Assembly (NCBI GenBank): GCA_040391785.1 | Contig: JBEBXH010000026.1 | Coordinates: forward strand, 1 to 64,000 | Reading direction: 5' to 3' | DNA: 64,000 bases | From: UBA5239 sp040391785 | GTDB taxonomy: Bacteria; Verrucomicrobiota; Lentisphaeria; Victivallales; Victivallaceae | In this document: positions 32,871 through 40,142 of the stretch, in pieces | Numbering within the stretch: the stretch's first letter is position 1 | Layout of the letters: every line of letters begins with the position of its first letter | Translations under genes and position numbers: made by a program | The notes under the pieces: model-generated | The model's database searches: none | Seen by the model: the letters and a program-made list of their open reading frames with translations, nothing else | What the model was told of the DNA's origin: nothing

Positions 32871-34013
32871 ATGAACCGGCAATTGATTTTCGCCATCATG
32901 ACGGGCTCACACCGCCACATTTACCGCGACGCCAGCGGCAACTGCGCCATCTGCGGCACGCCCCACCTCACGCACAACTACGGCCGCAATGCGTACGGGG
33001 TAGGATACAACACACCCGGCATTTGCGTCACCTGCGGGGCCGAGTGCCGCCACCCGAAGGATTTTACGGCGTATCGCGATCTCGTGGAGCACTGCTGCCC
33101 GGACTGTTACGAGTACCGGGAACATGCCATCAGCTTGTCCTACAACGGGCAGCAGCCGACCAAGTGTTTCCACTGCGACGTTTGCGCCTCGGACGTCGGG
33201 CATATTTTCAACGCGAACGCCGCCGACGAGCGCATCTGCCCCAAATGCGGTTACCAGTGCGCGCATCCCGCCGACCGCCTGGTTCCTTACAACCCCACGC
33301 AACACCACTGCCAGAACTGCGGCAAGAATCTGGCGCACACCTGGGGCGCGGAGGTTCATCAGTCGCTGATCTGCCGCACTTGTTTCGGCTGCGGCCATGA
33401 GGGCCGGCACACTTTTCCCAGCCCCACGCCAAGCGGCTGCGGCGTCTGCAGCGTCTGCGGTATGGGTTCCACCACCGTACACGACTGGGTCACCGGTTAT
33501 GTGACCTGCAGTTATTGCAAGTGGAACCGTTTCGACCCCGATTTGCCGTCCCTCTGCAAAGGGTATCACGCCGGTTATTATTACGGAGGAAACCCGCACT
33601 CTTTTTCCACCGATTGGCGCAAATACTGCCGCCGCTGCGGCCTGACGTACCCGGCGGACAGTTACGGAGTCACCGGCGTCACCACCTACAGCGGCCAGTA
33701 CCGGCACGCGGGGACGGTCAACGGACAGAATTATTACCGGCAGCATGTCCTCCAAAACGGCGTATGGGTCGAGGGCACGTACTACATGGTGAAAATCGAC
33801 ATCACCACGCCGACCCGGTTCGGCGGCAATTACGCTTATACCGGCTCCGGGTACGTGTTTGTAACCTCGATCGACAGCTTCCCGATCAACGACGAGCTGT
33901 TCACCGGCACCGGCAAATATGAAGTTGAGCTCTCCCAGTATGAACTCAACGGCACGTTCAAGGCCAGCGGCAGCTATACCTCCAGCGACTGCCATGGTCT
34001 GTATGTAGGTTAA
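32871..34013 (+). CDS. Cys-rich protein with about ten CxxC zinc-ribbon units
   Basis: 380 aa. From residue 15 to about 255 the protein is a chain of CxxC pairs, each followed by a histidine-bearing strand (CAICGTPHLTHNY, CPKCGYQCAHP, CQNCGKNLAHTW, CRTCFGCGHEGRH, CSYCKWN, CRRCGLTYP). The last 110 residues are beta-rich without cysteine until the end. It lies in the late operon downstream of the fibres. I know no family of this layout. It could be a metal-stabilised receptor-binding or cell-surface protein. Confidence 0.6.
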   Translation: MNRQLIFAIMTGSHRHIYRDASGNCAICGTPHLTHNYGRNAYGVGYNTPGICVTCGAECRHPKDFTAYRDLVEHCCPDCYEYREHAISLSYNGQQPTKCFHCDVCASDVGHIFNANAADERICPKCGYQCAHPADRLVPYNPTQHHCQNCGKNLAHTWGAEVHQSLICRTCFGCGHEGRHTFPSPTPSGCGVCSVCGMGSTTVHDWVTGYVTCSYCKWNRFDPDLPSLCKGYHAGYYYGGNPHSFSTDWRKYCRRCGLTYPADSYGVTGVTTYSGQYRHAGTVNGQNYYRQHVLQNGVWVEGTYYMVKIDITTPTRFGGNYAYTGSGYVFVTSIDSFPINDELFTGTGKYEVELSQYELNGTFKASGSYTSSDCHGLYVG

Positions 34014-34042
34014 AAATTCAATCCAACTAAAAGGACTTTCCC

Positions 34043-35371
34043 ATGAGCAAACTCACCAATACCGTCGCCGCCGTCACGGCCGCCGCCGCGGTCGGGGGCG
34101 GTGCCCTGCTTTACTTCGGCGTCACGGACCCCGAAACCGGTGAACCCGTCATCGATGACGTGGAGGCCGTCGCGGTCGCCATCCCGCAGGTCGCGCTGCC
34201 GGTCGTGGCGCTGCCCGGCGTGGCCGCGGTCACCGTCGCCATGCCGACCGTCGACACCGTCCGGCTTTTCAGCCTGGCCGACTTGTCCGGACTGGTCGAC
34301 GCGACCGAACTGCCCGACCTCTCCGAACTGCTGGTCACGCAGCAGCTGGCCCCGTCCATCGCCGTTCCCGCCGTCGCGGATCCGACCGTCGACGTGCCGC
34401 GCATGATCGCACACCAGAAGCGCCTCCGCAGCGTGTTCTGCGACCAGCGCAACGTCCAGTACGACCCCGGCCTCGGCCTCTATGCGGCCGCCTGGCCCAA
34501 ATGGCAGGCCATCTACGAGGACGCCGCGCTGGCCGCCTACGTGCCCGAATACAAGGCGCTCGCGCCCGGGCTGCGGATCATCAACGAAGTGCGCTGTCCG
34601 TCCGGGGCCGAGGAATTCGCGGTTCTCCAGGAGCGGCTCGACTACTACGCCGGGCGCGGTTACAACGCCGCGCTGGTGGCGTTCGACACCACCGAGTCCG
34701 TGAGCATGCTCGCCGCCGCCTGCGACTACATCCGCAGCATCGGGCTCAAGGTCGTGATCACCTATTCCGGCGGACGCGAAAACCTCCACGATTCGGTGTT
34801 CCGCGACCCGGACAAAATCCGCGCGTTCCTCGCCGCGCTCGCGCCGAAGGCCGACGCGCTGCTGCTCGGCTGGCGGCGCACCAGTCTGCATTTGTTCCTG
34901 CCGGACCAGCCGTTCACCAATTTTCTGATCCGATCCGCGCGGTCGGCGAACCCGGAAATCCCGTTCATCGGCCAGGCGTATTTCGGCCAGACCGCCGACA
35001 CCAATATGAGCGACGCCTACGCCGGCAAATTCGGCGTCACCTGCGTCGTCCCCGAAAACGCCGCCGCGGTGCTGATCGTCGGCCTCGGCTACCCGAAAGC
35101 CTCGACCCGCAAAGCGCTGCTCCAGCTGTTCCCGGAAGTCGCCGGCCACCCGCACAAAATCGGCCTTGTCGTGGGCGACCGCCCGTATTTCGACACCGCG
35201 CACTCGACCGGCAAATCACCGGCCGAAAACGACCGCATCAAGCGCCGCATCGAGATCCGCCTCCAGCAGGCCGGTTTCGAGTCGACCATGACCTATTCCG
35301 GCGACGGCTCCAACGGCAATTACGACAAAACCCGCACCGAAAACCTGTGCCAACACTACGGCACCAAATAA
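34043..35371 (+). CDS. membrane-anchored protein with possible TIM-barrel domain
   Basis: 442 aa. An N-terminal hydrophobic segment (TVAAVTAAAAVGGGALLYFG) anchors it; residues 45-115 are a Val/Pro/Ala-rich low-complexity stalk (VAIPQVALPVVALPGVAAV). From about 140 the alternation of strands and helices (GYNAALVAFDT, SIGLKVVITYSGG, ADALLLGW, IPFIGQAYFG, AAVLIVGLG) suggests a (beta/alpha) barrel as in glycosidases. It might be a cell-wall or glycan-degrading enzyme; no catalytic motif can be named. AAAGGACTTTCCC precedes ATG. Confidence 0.55.
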   Translation: MSKLTNTVAAVTAAAAVGGGALLYFGVTDPETGEPVIDDVEAVAVAIPQVALPVVALPGVAAVTVAMPTVDTVRLFSLADLSGLVDATELPDLSELLVTQQLAPSIAVPAVADPTVDVPRMIAHQKRLRSVFCDQRNVQYDPGLGLYAAAWPKWQAIYEDAALAAYVPEYKALAPGLRIINEVRCPSGAEEFAVLQERLDYYAGRGYNAALVAFDTTESVSMLAAACDYIRSIGLKVVITYSGGRENLHDSVFRDPDKIRAFLAALAPKADALLLGWRRTSLHLFLPDQPFTNFLIRSARSANPEIPFIGQAYFGQTADTNMSDAYAGKFGVTCVVPENAAAVLIVGLGYPKASTRKALLQLFPEVAGHPHKIGLVVGDRPYFDTAHSTGKSPAENDRIKRRIEIRLQQAGFESTMTYSGDGSNGNYDKTRTENLCQHYGTK

Positions 35372-35385
35372 CCAGGAGGCCCCCC

Positions 35386-35523
35386 ATGAACCCCGATCCC
35401 GTACTCCCGCACGACCAGTGCCCCGATCTCGCCGAAGACCCGGCAAGCCGCCTCGACCCCGAACGCGACGCCGGCAGCGACAACCCGCCCAACCAGGAGG
35501 AACCCACCGGAAACCAAAACTGA
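35386..35523 (+). CDS. short Pro/Asp-rich peptide, 45 aa
   Basis: CAGGAGG lies eight bases before ATG 35386. The product (MNPDPVLPHDQCPDLAEDP..., ending EEPTGNQN) is disordered and acidic. The strong ribosome-binding site and tight packing favour a real gene, but there is no conserved motif. Confidence 0.45.
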   Translation: MNPDPVLPHDQCPDLAEDPASRLDPERDAGSDNPPNQEEPTGNQN

Positions 35524-35530
35524 ATCTCCC

Positions 35531-35563
35531 CAACTGTCAACTGTCAACTATCAACTGTCAATT
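35531..35563. repeat. CAACTGTCAACT repeat tract
   Basis: Four near-copies of CAACTGT/CAACTAT fill the short gap before the ribosome-binding site of the gene at 35578. Member of the dispersed family described at 13258 and 32115. Confidence 0.7.
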
Positions 35564-35577
35564 AACAAGGATTTCTC

Positions 35578-36216
35578 ATGAAAAAGATTTTCTCGCTCGT
35601 TCTTTTCGCCGGACTCATTTGCTCCGGTTTCGCCGCTGAATTCGTCTTTCCCGGCTGGAAGTGCACCGACGAAGCCAAGCTCACCGCCGCCCTCGACAAT
35701 GCCAAGGGCACCTGGGAAAAAACGGTCGTCATGATCCTGCAGCGCATCAACTCCGAAAAGGTCGCCACCTACGAGGCGCTCTGCACCCAGATCGACGCCG
35801 TCATCGACACCGCGGACTTCGGCAGCGAAGCCGCCCGCGAATCCATGCGCGTCACCTACAAAAAGCAGTTCCCCCTCTGCCGCGGCGAATACATCGCCGA
35901 AGCCTGGGCGTTCTGCCTGAAGAACCCGACCAGCTACGACTTCTATTATTACCGCTCGCACGCGGCCACGTTGAAGTTCACCGACACCCAGGTCTACAAC
36001 GCGGTCCTGTCCTGCCTGTTGAGCTACAACTACTCCGCCAAGGAAACCCTCGGCGCGGTCAACCAGCTGCTCGACAAAGCCGTCCTGGCCGACGTCACCA
36101 CCCAGAAGGCCGACCTGCAGAAACTCAACCGCAAGTTCAGCCCGAAGCTCATCGCCGACAAAGCCGCCTGGGAGCCCGTCGTCGCCGCCATCCGCACCGC
36201 CATCGAAACCTACTGA
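35578..36216 (+). CDS. exported protein A of a paralogous pair, 212 aa
   Basis: Residues 1-20 are a signal peptide (MKKIFSLVLFAGLICSGFAA). The C-terminal block NRKFSPKLIADKAAWEPVVAAIRTAIETY closely matches the end of the next protein (36242-37036), so the two are diverged duplicates. No known family. An exported pair in a prophage late region suggests a function at the lysogen's envelope or in the medium. Confidence 0.62.
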   Translation: MKKIFSLVLFAGLICSGFAAEFVFPGWKCTDEAKLTAALDNAKGTWEKTVVMILQRINSEKVATYEALCTQIDAVIDTADFGSEAARESMRVTYKKQFPLCRGEYIAEAWAFCLKNPTSYDFYYYRSHAATLKFTDTQVYNAVLSCLLSYNYSAKETLGAVNQLLDKAVLADVTTQKADLQKLNRKFSPKLIADKAAWEPVVAAIRTAIETY

Positions 36217-36241
36217 CAACCCTCAAAATAAAGGTCAAATC

Positions 36242-37036
36242 ATGAAAAAAATCATCACTCTCGCTCTCCTCACCGTCGCGGTCGCCTCGTTCGCCGCCCC
36301 CGTCGACAAAACCGACTTCGCGGCCAGGTCCAAAGAGCTCACCCCCGCCGATAAAGCCGCCGAATACGTCGCGCTGATCGAGGCGCAGTACCCCGCCGTC
36401 AAAGCCAGCACCGTCGAGGGCGACAAAGCCTGGGGCTACAGCATCGTTTACAACGCAATCCACCGCCAGGCCAAAATCCTGAAAGTGTTCGCCTCCGTCG
36501 CCGAAGCCGACAAATACGCGGTCGAGGCGTCGGAAGCCTGCGGCCTCGACGCCGACAAAACCGCCGCGCTCCGGGTCCACGCCCACGTCCTGGCCGCCGG
36601 CAGCTGGCCCGCCGGGCTCGCCTTCGCCAAAACCCTCACCGGCGACGGCCGCTACTTCCAGCGCGTCAAAGCCTCGGCCCTCGTCCATGGCGGTGCCGAC
36701 GCGGTCGAATGGGAATCCGGCTACGCGCTGGCGTTCAGCCTGGGCGACTTCTACCTCGCCAATACCGCGGCCCGCAAGCTCCAGTCCACCGAGAAAACCT
36801 TCGCCGCCGTCAAGGGCGCGATCGACAGCGGCAAAATCCGCGTCAATCAGTACAACCTTGCCCGCAACTACGTCGAATCCCTGATCGCGGTTTCTCCGGA
36901 CGGCAGCGTCACCGCGGCCGACATCAAGGCCCTGCTGCAGACCGCGAACCGCAAGTTCTCCGGCTTCCTGATCCAGGACAAAACCAACTGGGAGCCGGTG
37001 ATCGCCATCATCCGGACCACCCTCGACACTTATTGA
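36242..37036 (+). CDS. exported protein B of a paralogous pair, 264 aa
   Basis: Residues 1-18 are a signal peptide (MKKIITLALLTVAVASFA). Helical throughout, possibly TPR-like. Its final 30 residues (ANRKFSGFLIQDKTNWEPVIAIIRTTLDTY) repeat those of the preceding protein. Starts 26 bases after it with a weak AAAGGTC ribosome-binding site. Function unknown. Confidence 0.62.
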   Translation: MKKIITLALLTVAVASFAAPVDKTDFAARSKELTPADKAAEYVALIEAQYPAVKASTVEGDKAWGYSIVYNAIHRQAKILKVFASVAEADKYAVEASEACGLDADKTAALRVHAHVLAAGSWPAGLAFAKTLTGDGRYFQRVKASALVHGGADAVEWESGYALAFSLGDFYLANTAARKLQSTEKTFAAVKGAIDSGKIRVNQYNLARNYVESLIAVSPDGSVTAADIKALLQTANRKFSGFLIQDKTNWEPVIAIIRTTLDTY

Positions 37037-37131
37037 AGCAACCACCCGGGGCGTCCCCGCCACCCGGGCGACGCCCCGCACCATGGGGGCCGGTCCGATG
37101 TTGACTTTATCATAATAAATAGCGGGCAGTT

Positions 37132-37198
37132 GGTCCTTTAAGTCCTTTCGGTCTTTTAAGTCTTTTCTCCCAAACTTTCAACTGTCAACTTTCAACTG
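37132..37198. repeat. two repeat families in a 180-bp gap
   Basis: GGTCCTTTAAGTCCTTTCGGTC... (37132-37166) is a run of GTCCTTTAA/GTCTTTTAA units. CAAACTTTCAACTGTCAACT (37171-37190) with a further TTCAACT belongs to the GTCAACT family. Both end at the ribosome-binding site GGAGG of the gene at 37218. 37037-37131 holds nothing else I can name. Confidence 0.6.
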
Positions 37199-37217
37199 AA
37201 AACCGGAGGTTTTTAAA

Positions 37218-37661
37218 GTGCTTTATCATTACGACCAGGATCACATCCGCCGGCTGCTCGATGACATCCACGATTGCGGCCTGAGCGCGCCGGCGGGCTT
37301 TTTCCGCGCCGGCGTCAACGTGCTGCAGGCGTGCTACAACGGCATCGGCCCCGATCGCTGGAGCCCGAAGTTCCGCAAACTGATCACCTGGCTGCTGGAA
37401 AACTTCGAAGCCGACGCGCTGATCCACGACTGGGAATACGCCTTCCAGCCGCGCACGTACCTGCATTTCACCATCGCCAACGTCCGCATGGCCGTCAACG
37501 CGTTTTACTATGCGTTCCGGCGCAATAAGGGCTGGAAGCACGTCATCAAACAGACCGCCCTCGGCGCGCTGCTGGCGACGCTCTGCCAGCTCTTCGGCTG
37601 GCGCGGCTACCGCGACACCGATATGACCCTATTTCAAAACCTGGAGGCCAACCATGCGTAA
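37218..37661 (+). CDS. DUF1353-like protein in the probable lysis region
   Basis: 147 aa, GTG start with CCGGAGG upstream. The centre has ALIHDWEYAF and later LFGWRGYR, which recall the HD-x-x-Y core of the DUF1353 phage family. A hydrophobic stretch (ALGALLATLCQLFG) may insert in the membrane. It precedes a lipoprotein and a membrane protein, the position of a lysis cassette. The family call is tentative. Confidence 0.45.
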   Translation: MLYHYDQDHIRRLLDDIHDCGLSAPAGFFRAGVNVLQACYNGIGPDRWSPKFRKLITWLLENFEADALIHDWEYAFQPRTYLHFTIANVRMAVNAFYYAFRRNKGWKHVIKQTALGALLATLCQLFGWRGYRDTDMTLFQNLEANHA

Positions 37662-37926
37662 ATTCTTAACCGATCACATGCCCGACGCCTTGCCCGTCCT
37701 GCTCGCGCTCGCGGCGCTGGCCGGGCTGCTGCTCTCCGGCGGCTGCGTCAACCGCCAGCTCGCCGAATCCTACGGCCGGTTCCTGGAAACCGTCGGCGCG
37801 GAATACATCCAGTACGTCGACGCCGACCCGACGCTGGACGACACCGACCGCTCGGTCCGCCACATCAATTACGAGGAAGCCGTCAAAACCGTCGACAAGT
37901 TCAAGTCGACGCGCTGGGGGTGGTGA
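37654..37926 (+). CDS. lipoprotein, possible outer spanin
   Basis: 90 aa. Hydrophobic N-terminus ending LLLSGGC, a good lipobox, with mature part starting at C31. The mature part is short and acidic. Overlaps the previous gene by eight bases. A small lipoprotein next to membrane proteins at the end of a phage late operon fits an outer-membrane spanin, although the Pro-rich region of many Rz1 proteins is missing. Confidence 0.5.
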   Translation: MRKFLTDHMPDALPVLLALAALAGLLLSGGCVNRQLAESYGRFLETVGAEYIQYVDADPTLDDTDRSVRHINYEEAVKTVDKFKSTRWGW

Positions 37927-37927
37927 C

Positions 37928-38257
37928 ATGATCGACCACATTCTAAGCTACGATGATTTTTCGGCCGGCGTCAGCAAAGAACTGGCCGACCTCCTGGCGA
38001 GCGCCAAAGCGGAATACCAGCCGCGCCTGATCGAGCTCTCCGGGCTCTTTTCCGAACAGGTCTACAAACTGCTCAACGCGACCACGGACGCCGACCGCAA
38101 ACGCGCCGAATCCAACATCTGCCACATCCAGTCCGGCCTGACGCACATCAGCGCCCAGCTGGGCCTGGACGTCACCGAACGCCTGATCGCTATCTGCTCG
38201 GCGGTCCTGACGATCGCCGCGGCGGCCGCGATCCGCGCGGTCATCCCGATCCCATGA
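37928..38257 (+). CDS. C-terminally membrane-anchored protein, possible lysis partner
   Basis: 109 aa. Residues 1-85 are helical and charged; residues 86-107 (LIAICSAVLTIAAAAAIRAVIPI) form one membrane helix. Begins one base after the lipoprotein stop. Holin or spanin partner is possible by position only. Confidence 0.5.
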   Translation: MIDHILSYDDFSAGVSKELADLLASAKAEYQPRLIELSGLFSEQVYKLLNATTDADRKRAESNICHIQSGLTHISAQLGLDVTERLIAICSAVLTIAAAAAIRAVIPIP

Positions 38258-38266
38258 GGTGACGCC

Positions 38267-38419
38267 ATGCCGAAATGCAACCAGAAAACCGAAGTCTACA
38301 GCCGCGTCTGCGGCTACTTCCGCCCCACCGCCAACTGGAACAAAGGCAAACAAGAGGAATTCAAACAAAGAAAAACCTATAACGCTTATAACAAGCCACT
38401 TACAATCAAATCGAAATAA
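38267..38419 (+). CDS. free-standing glycyl-radical domain of anaerobic ribonucleotide reductase (NrdD C-terminus)
   Basis: 50 aa, ATG 38267 with GAGGTGA four bases upstream; not part of a larger frame. The sequence EVYSRVCGYFRPTANWNKGK followed by QEEFKQRKTY is the end of class III ribonucleotide reductase, where the RVxGY glycine carries the radical. The CNQK near its start retains only one of the usual zinc cysteines. Full NrdD is about 600-700 aa, so this is only the radical loop. As YfiD/GrcA does for pyruvate formate-lyase, it could repair oxygen-cleaved host NrdD or tune dNTP supply. It is the last gene before the phage right end. Confidence 0.78.
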   Translation: MPKCNQKTEVYSRVCGYFRPTANWNKGKQEEFKQRKTYNAYNKPLTIKSK

Positions 38420-38423
38420 TAAC

Positions 38424-38472
38424 AAACGGTTTACGCAAGTCCCCACCCCTTGCGCAAACCGTTTCTTTTTTT
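38424..38472 (+). terminator. late-operon terminator built from two inverted TTTGCGCAAAC-type sites
   Basis: AAACGGTTTACGCAAG (38424-38439) pairs with CTTGCGCAAACCGTTT (38449-38464) over 16 bp with one mismatch, loop of nine bases, then a T-rich tail CTTTTTTTT (38465-38473). It stops late transcription. The same bases are two copies of the prophage-wide motif facing each other, so the DNA is probably also a transposase binding site. Confidence 0.75.
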
Positions 38473-38563
38473 TGCCCTGATCACAAACGCGAAAACATAC
38501 AAACGGTTTACGCAAATCCGCGACTATCTGCGCAAACTATTTCAAAGGAAGCGCGCAAACTAT
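38424..38563. promoter_or_regulatory. right-end array of transposase-type sites
   Basis: Five copies: ACGGTTTACGCAAG (38426), CTTGCGCAAACCGT (38449), AAACGGTTTACGCAAA (38501), CTGCGCAAACTAT (38529) and GCGCGCAAACTATG (38551). They alternate in direction and approach to within 14 bases of the end at 38576. Mu ends carry three transposase sites each; this cluster is the likely equivalent. The left end has only one such copy. Confidence 0.6.
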
Positions 38564-40085
38564 GTCGCGTACTATAACAGTGAAATCCGCGGACCATATT
38601 TTAATCGATTTCGGCAAAGATGCTTTCGGGCGGCTGGAGGTGGAGCTGAGCGGGCAGGGGGGCGAAACGGTGGAGCTGGCGATCGGCGAAGTGCTCAAGA
38701 ACGGGCGCCTCAACTGGGAACCGGGCGGCTATCGCTGTTTCAAGGTGCAGCAGCTTACGTTGAAGCCGGGCAAGCATACTTACGCGTTTGAAATTCCGCT
38801 GCACAAGGCCCCGGACCCGAGCTTGCCGAAGGTTTATCCGCCGGCTTCGGTAGGGGGCGAGATCGCTCCGTTCCGCTATGCCGAAATCAACGGTTATGAC
38901 GGCGAATTTGCAGCGCGGCAACTGGCGGTGTTTGCGCCGTTCAACGACGATGCGGCTATGTTCGAGTGCTCCGATGAGCGGTTGAACCGGATCTGGGAAT
39001 TCTGCAAGTATTCGATCAAGGCCACTACGGCGTTCGGCAAATACATCGACGGCGAGCGTGAGCGGCTGCCCTACGAAGGCGATACCTATATCAACCAGCT
39101 TGGACATTTTTGCTGCGACGCCAGCTATACGATCGCCCGCGACACCATCGACCAACTGTTGAAATACCCGACCTGGCCGACCGAATGGCACCTGGTGATG
39201 CCGCTGGTGGCACGCGATTATCTCATGTACTCCGGCGATGCCGAAAGCGTACGGCGCTGGTATCCGGTGCTGAAGGAGCGGACGCTGGTCAGCCTCGAAG
39301 GAGCCGATTACCTGACCCGTGGTACCAAAGACATCCGCGATATCGTCGACTGGCCGCTGGGCGAGCGCGACGGTTACGAATTTGGCGAAGTCAACCTGGT
39401 GCCGAACTGTTATCATTATGCCGCGCTGCTGGCCATGTACGAGCTTGGCGGCGATGAATTTTATCCGCAACGGGCGGCATTGGTCCGGGAATCGATCCGG
39501 TGCACGATGCTGAAAAACGGTTACTTCGTCGACAATCCCGCCTCGGAACACGTGTCGCTGCATGGAACGATGTTCTCCATGCTTTTCGGCATTGCCGAGG
39601 CGGCGGAGATTCCGGCCTTGGCGGCGGTACTGCAGGAAAAGGGGATGGCGTGCAGCGTTTACGGCGCGCAGTTCCTGCTGGAAGCCTGCTACAAATGGGG
39701 GGTAGCGGAGCATGCGTTGAAGTTGATGACCGACAACGGGTTGCGGAGCTGGCAGAATATGCTGGACAAGGGGGCCACGATTTCCATGGAAGCATGGGAC
39801 GATTCGCTGAAGCCGAATCAGGACTGGAATCACGCCTGGGGGGCGGCACCGGCCAACATTGTGACCCGCGAGCTTTGCGGCATCAAACCGACCGCGCCGG
39901 GATTCGATGCGTTCCGGGTGGAGCCACAGCCAGGAACTTTGTCGCATTTCAAAGTGCGCCAGCCGACCCGGCACGGTGCGATTGAACTCGAATACGATGG
40001 CCGGGGCTATACCTTGACGGTACCGCAGGGCAGCAAGGGTATGTTCAAGGGCATTGAGTGCGGCCCCGGCACACACCGGTTCTGA
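38562..40085 (+). CDS. GH78-like alpha-L-rhamnosidase-type glycosidase, 5' end replaced by phage DNA
   Basis: 507 aa. An N-terminal beta-domain (to about 120) is followed by an (alpha/alpha)6 barrel with DGERERLPYEGD (about 165-176), a stretch typical of the acid region in bacterial rhamnosidases, and HAWGAAPANIV near 425; a C-terminal beta-domain closes it. Family members cut terminal L-rhamnose from glycans. The first five codons (ATG TCG CGT ACT ATA) come from the prophage end; the original start was at 1099. AAAGGAA lies 11 bases before this ATG, so a nearly full-length protein could still be made from phage-supplied signals. No host signal peptide is seen, so it is probably cytoplasmic. 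Confidence 0.78.
   Translation: MSRTITVKSADHILIDFGKDAFGRLEVELSGQGGETVELAIGEVLKNGRLNWEPGGYRCFKVQQLTLKPGKHTYAFEIPLHKAPDPSLPKVYPPASVGGEIAPFRYAEINGYDGEFAARQLAVFAPFNDDAAMFECSDERLNRIWEFCKYSIKATTAFGKYIDGERERLPYEGDTYINQLGHFCCDASYTIARDTIDQLLKYPTWPTEWHLVMPLVARDYLMYSGDAESVRRWYPVLKERTLVSLEGADYLTRGTKDIRDIVDWPLGERDGYEFGEVNLVPNCYHYAALLAMYELGGDEFYPQRAALVRESIRCTMLKNGYFVDNPASEHVSLHGTMFSMLFGIAEAAEIPALAAVLQEKGMACSVYGAQFLLEACYKWGVAEHALKLMTDNGLRSWQNMLDKGATISMEAWDDSLKPNQDWNHAWGAAPANIVTRELCGIKPTAPGFDAFRVEPQPGTLSHFKVRQPTRHGAIELEYDGRGYTLTVPQGSKGMFKGIECGPGTHRF
38577..38581. repeat. right copy of target-site duplication ACAGT
   Basis: Directly follows CTATA, the right prophage end, and equals 1120-1124. The reading frame of the host gene continues from here. 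Confidence 0.85.
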
Positions 40086-40097
40086 TTACTCCGAAAC

Positions 40098-40122
40098 AAA
40101 AAAGGACGGCGGTGAAGCCGTC
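40098..40122 (-). terminator. terminator between convergent genes
   Basis: GGACGGC/GCCGTCC stem with a six-base loop, followed on the minus strand by six T residues. Serves the Hsp20 gene ending at 40143 and perhaps the glycosidase gene on the + strand. Nearly identical to the hairpin at 41645. Confidence 0.8.
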
Positions 40123-40142
40123 CCTGATTTCGAGGAACATGG

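Larger units (their letters stand above)
1125..38576. mobile_element. complete Mu-like transposable prophage
   Basis: 37,452 bp between ACAGT direct repeats, with TATAG/CTATA terminal inverted repeats. The length is close to that of phage Mu. It encodes a DDE transposase and MuB-type ATPase in a leftward early operon, a repressor region at 11.3-12.2 kb, and rightward Mu-order head genes. Tail genes are of the siphovirus type (tube and tape measure, no sheath), as in Mu-like siphophages such as B3/D3112. All core genes appear intact, so it may be active. Ends are TA...TA rather than the usual TG...CA of Mu, which is unusual. It interrupts the GH78-like gene. Confidence 0.93.

Noticed and set aside
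38424..38563. CRISPR-like short repeats at the prophage right end
   Set aside because: The repeats alternate in direction with irregular spacing and are variants of a palindrome found throughout the prophage; transposase sites explain them better.
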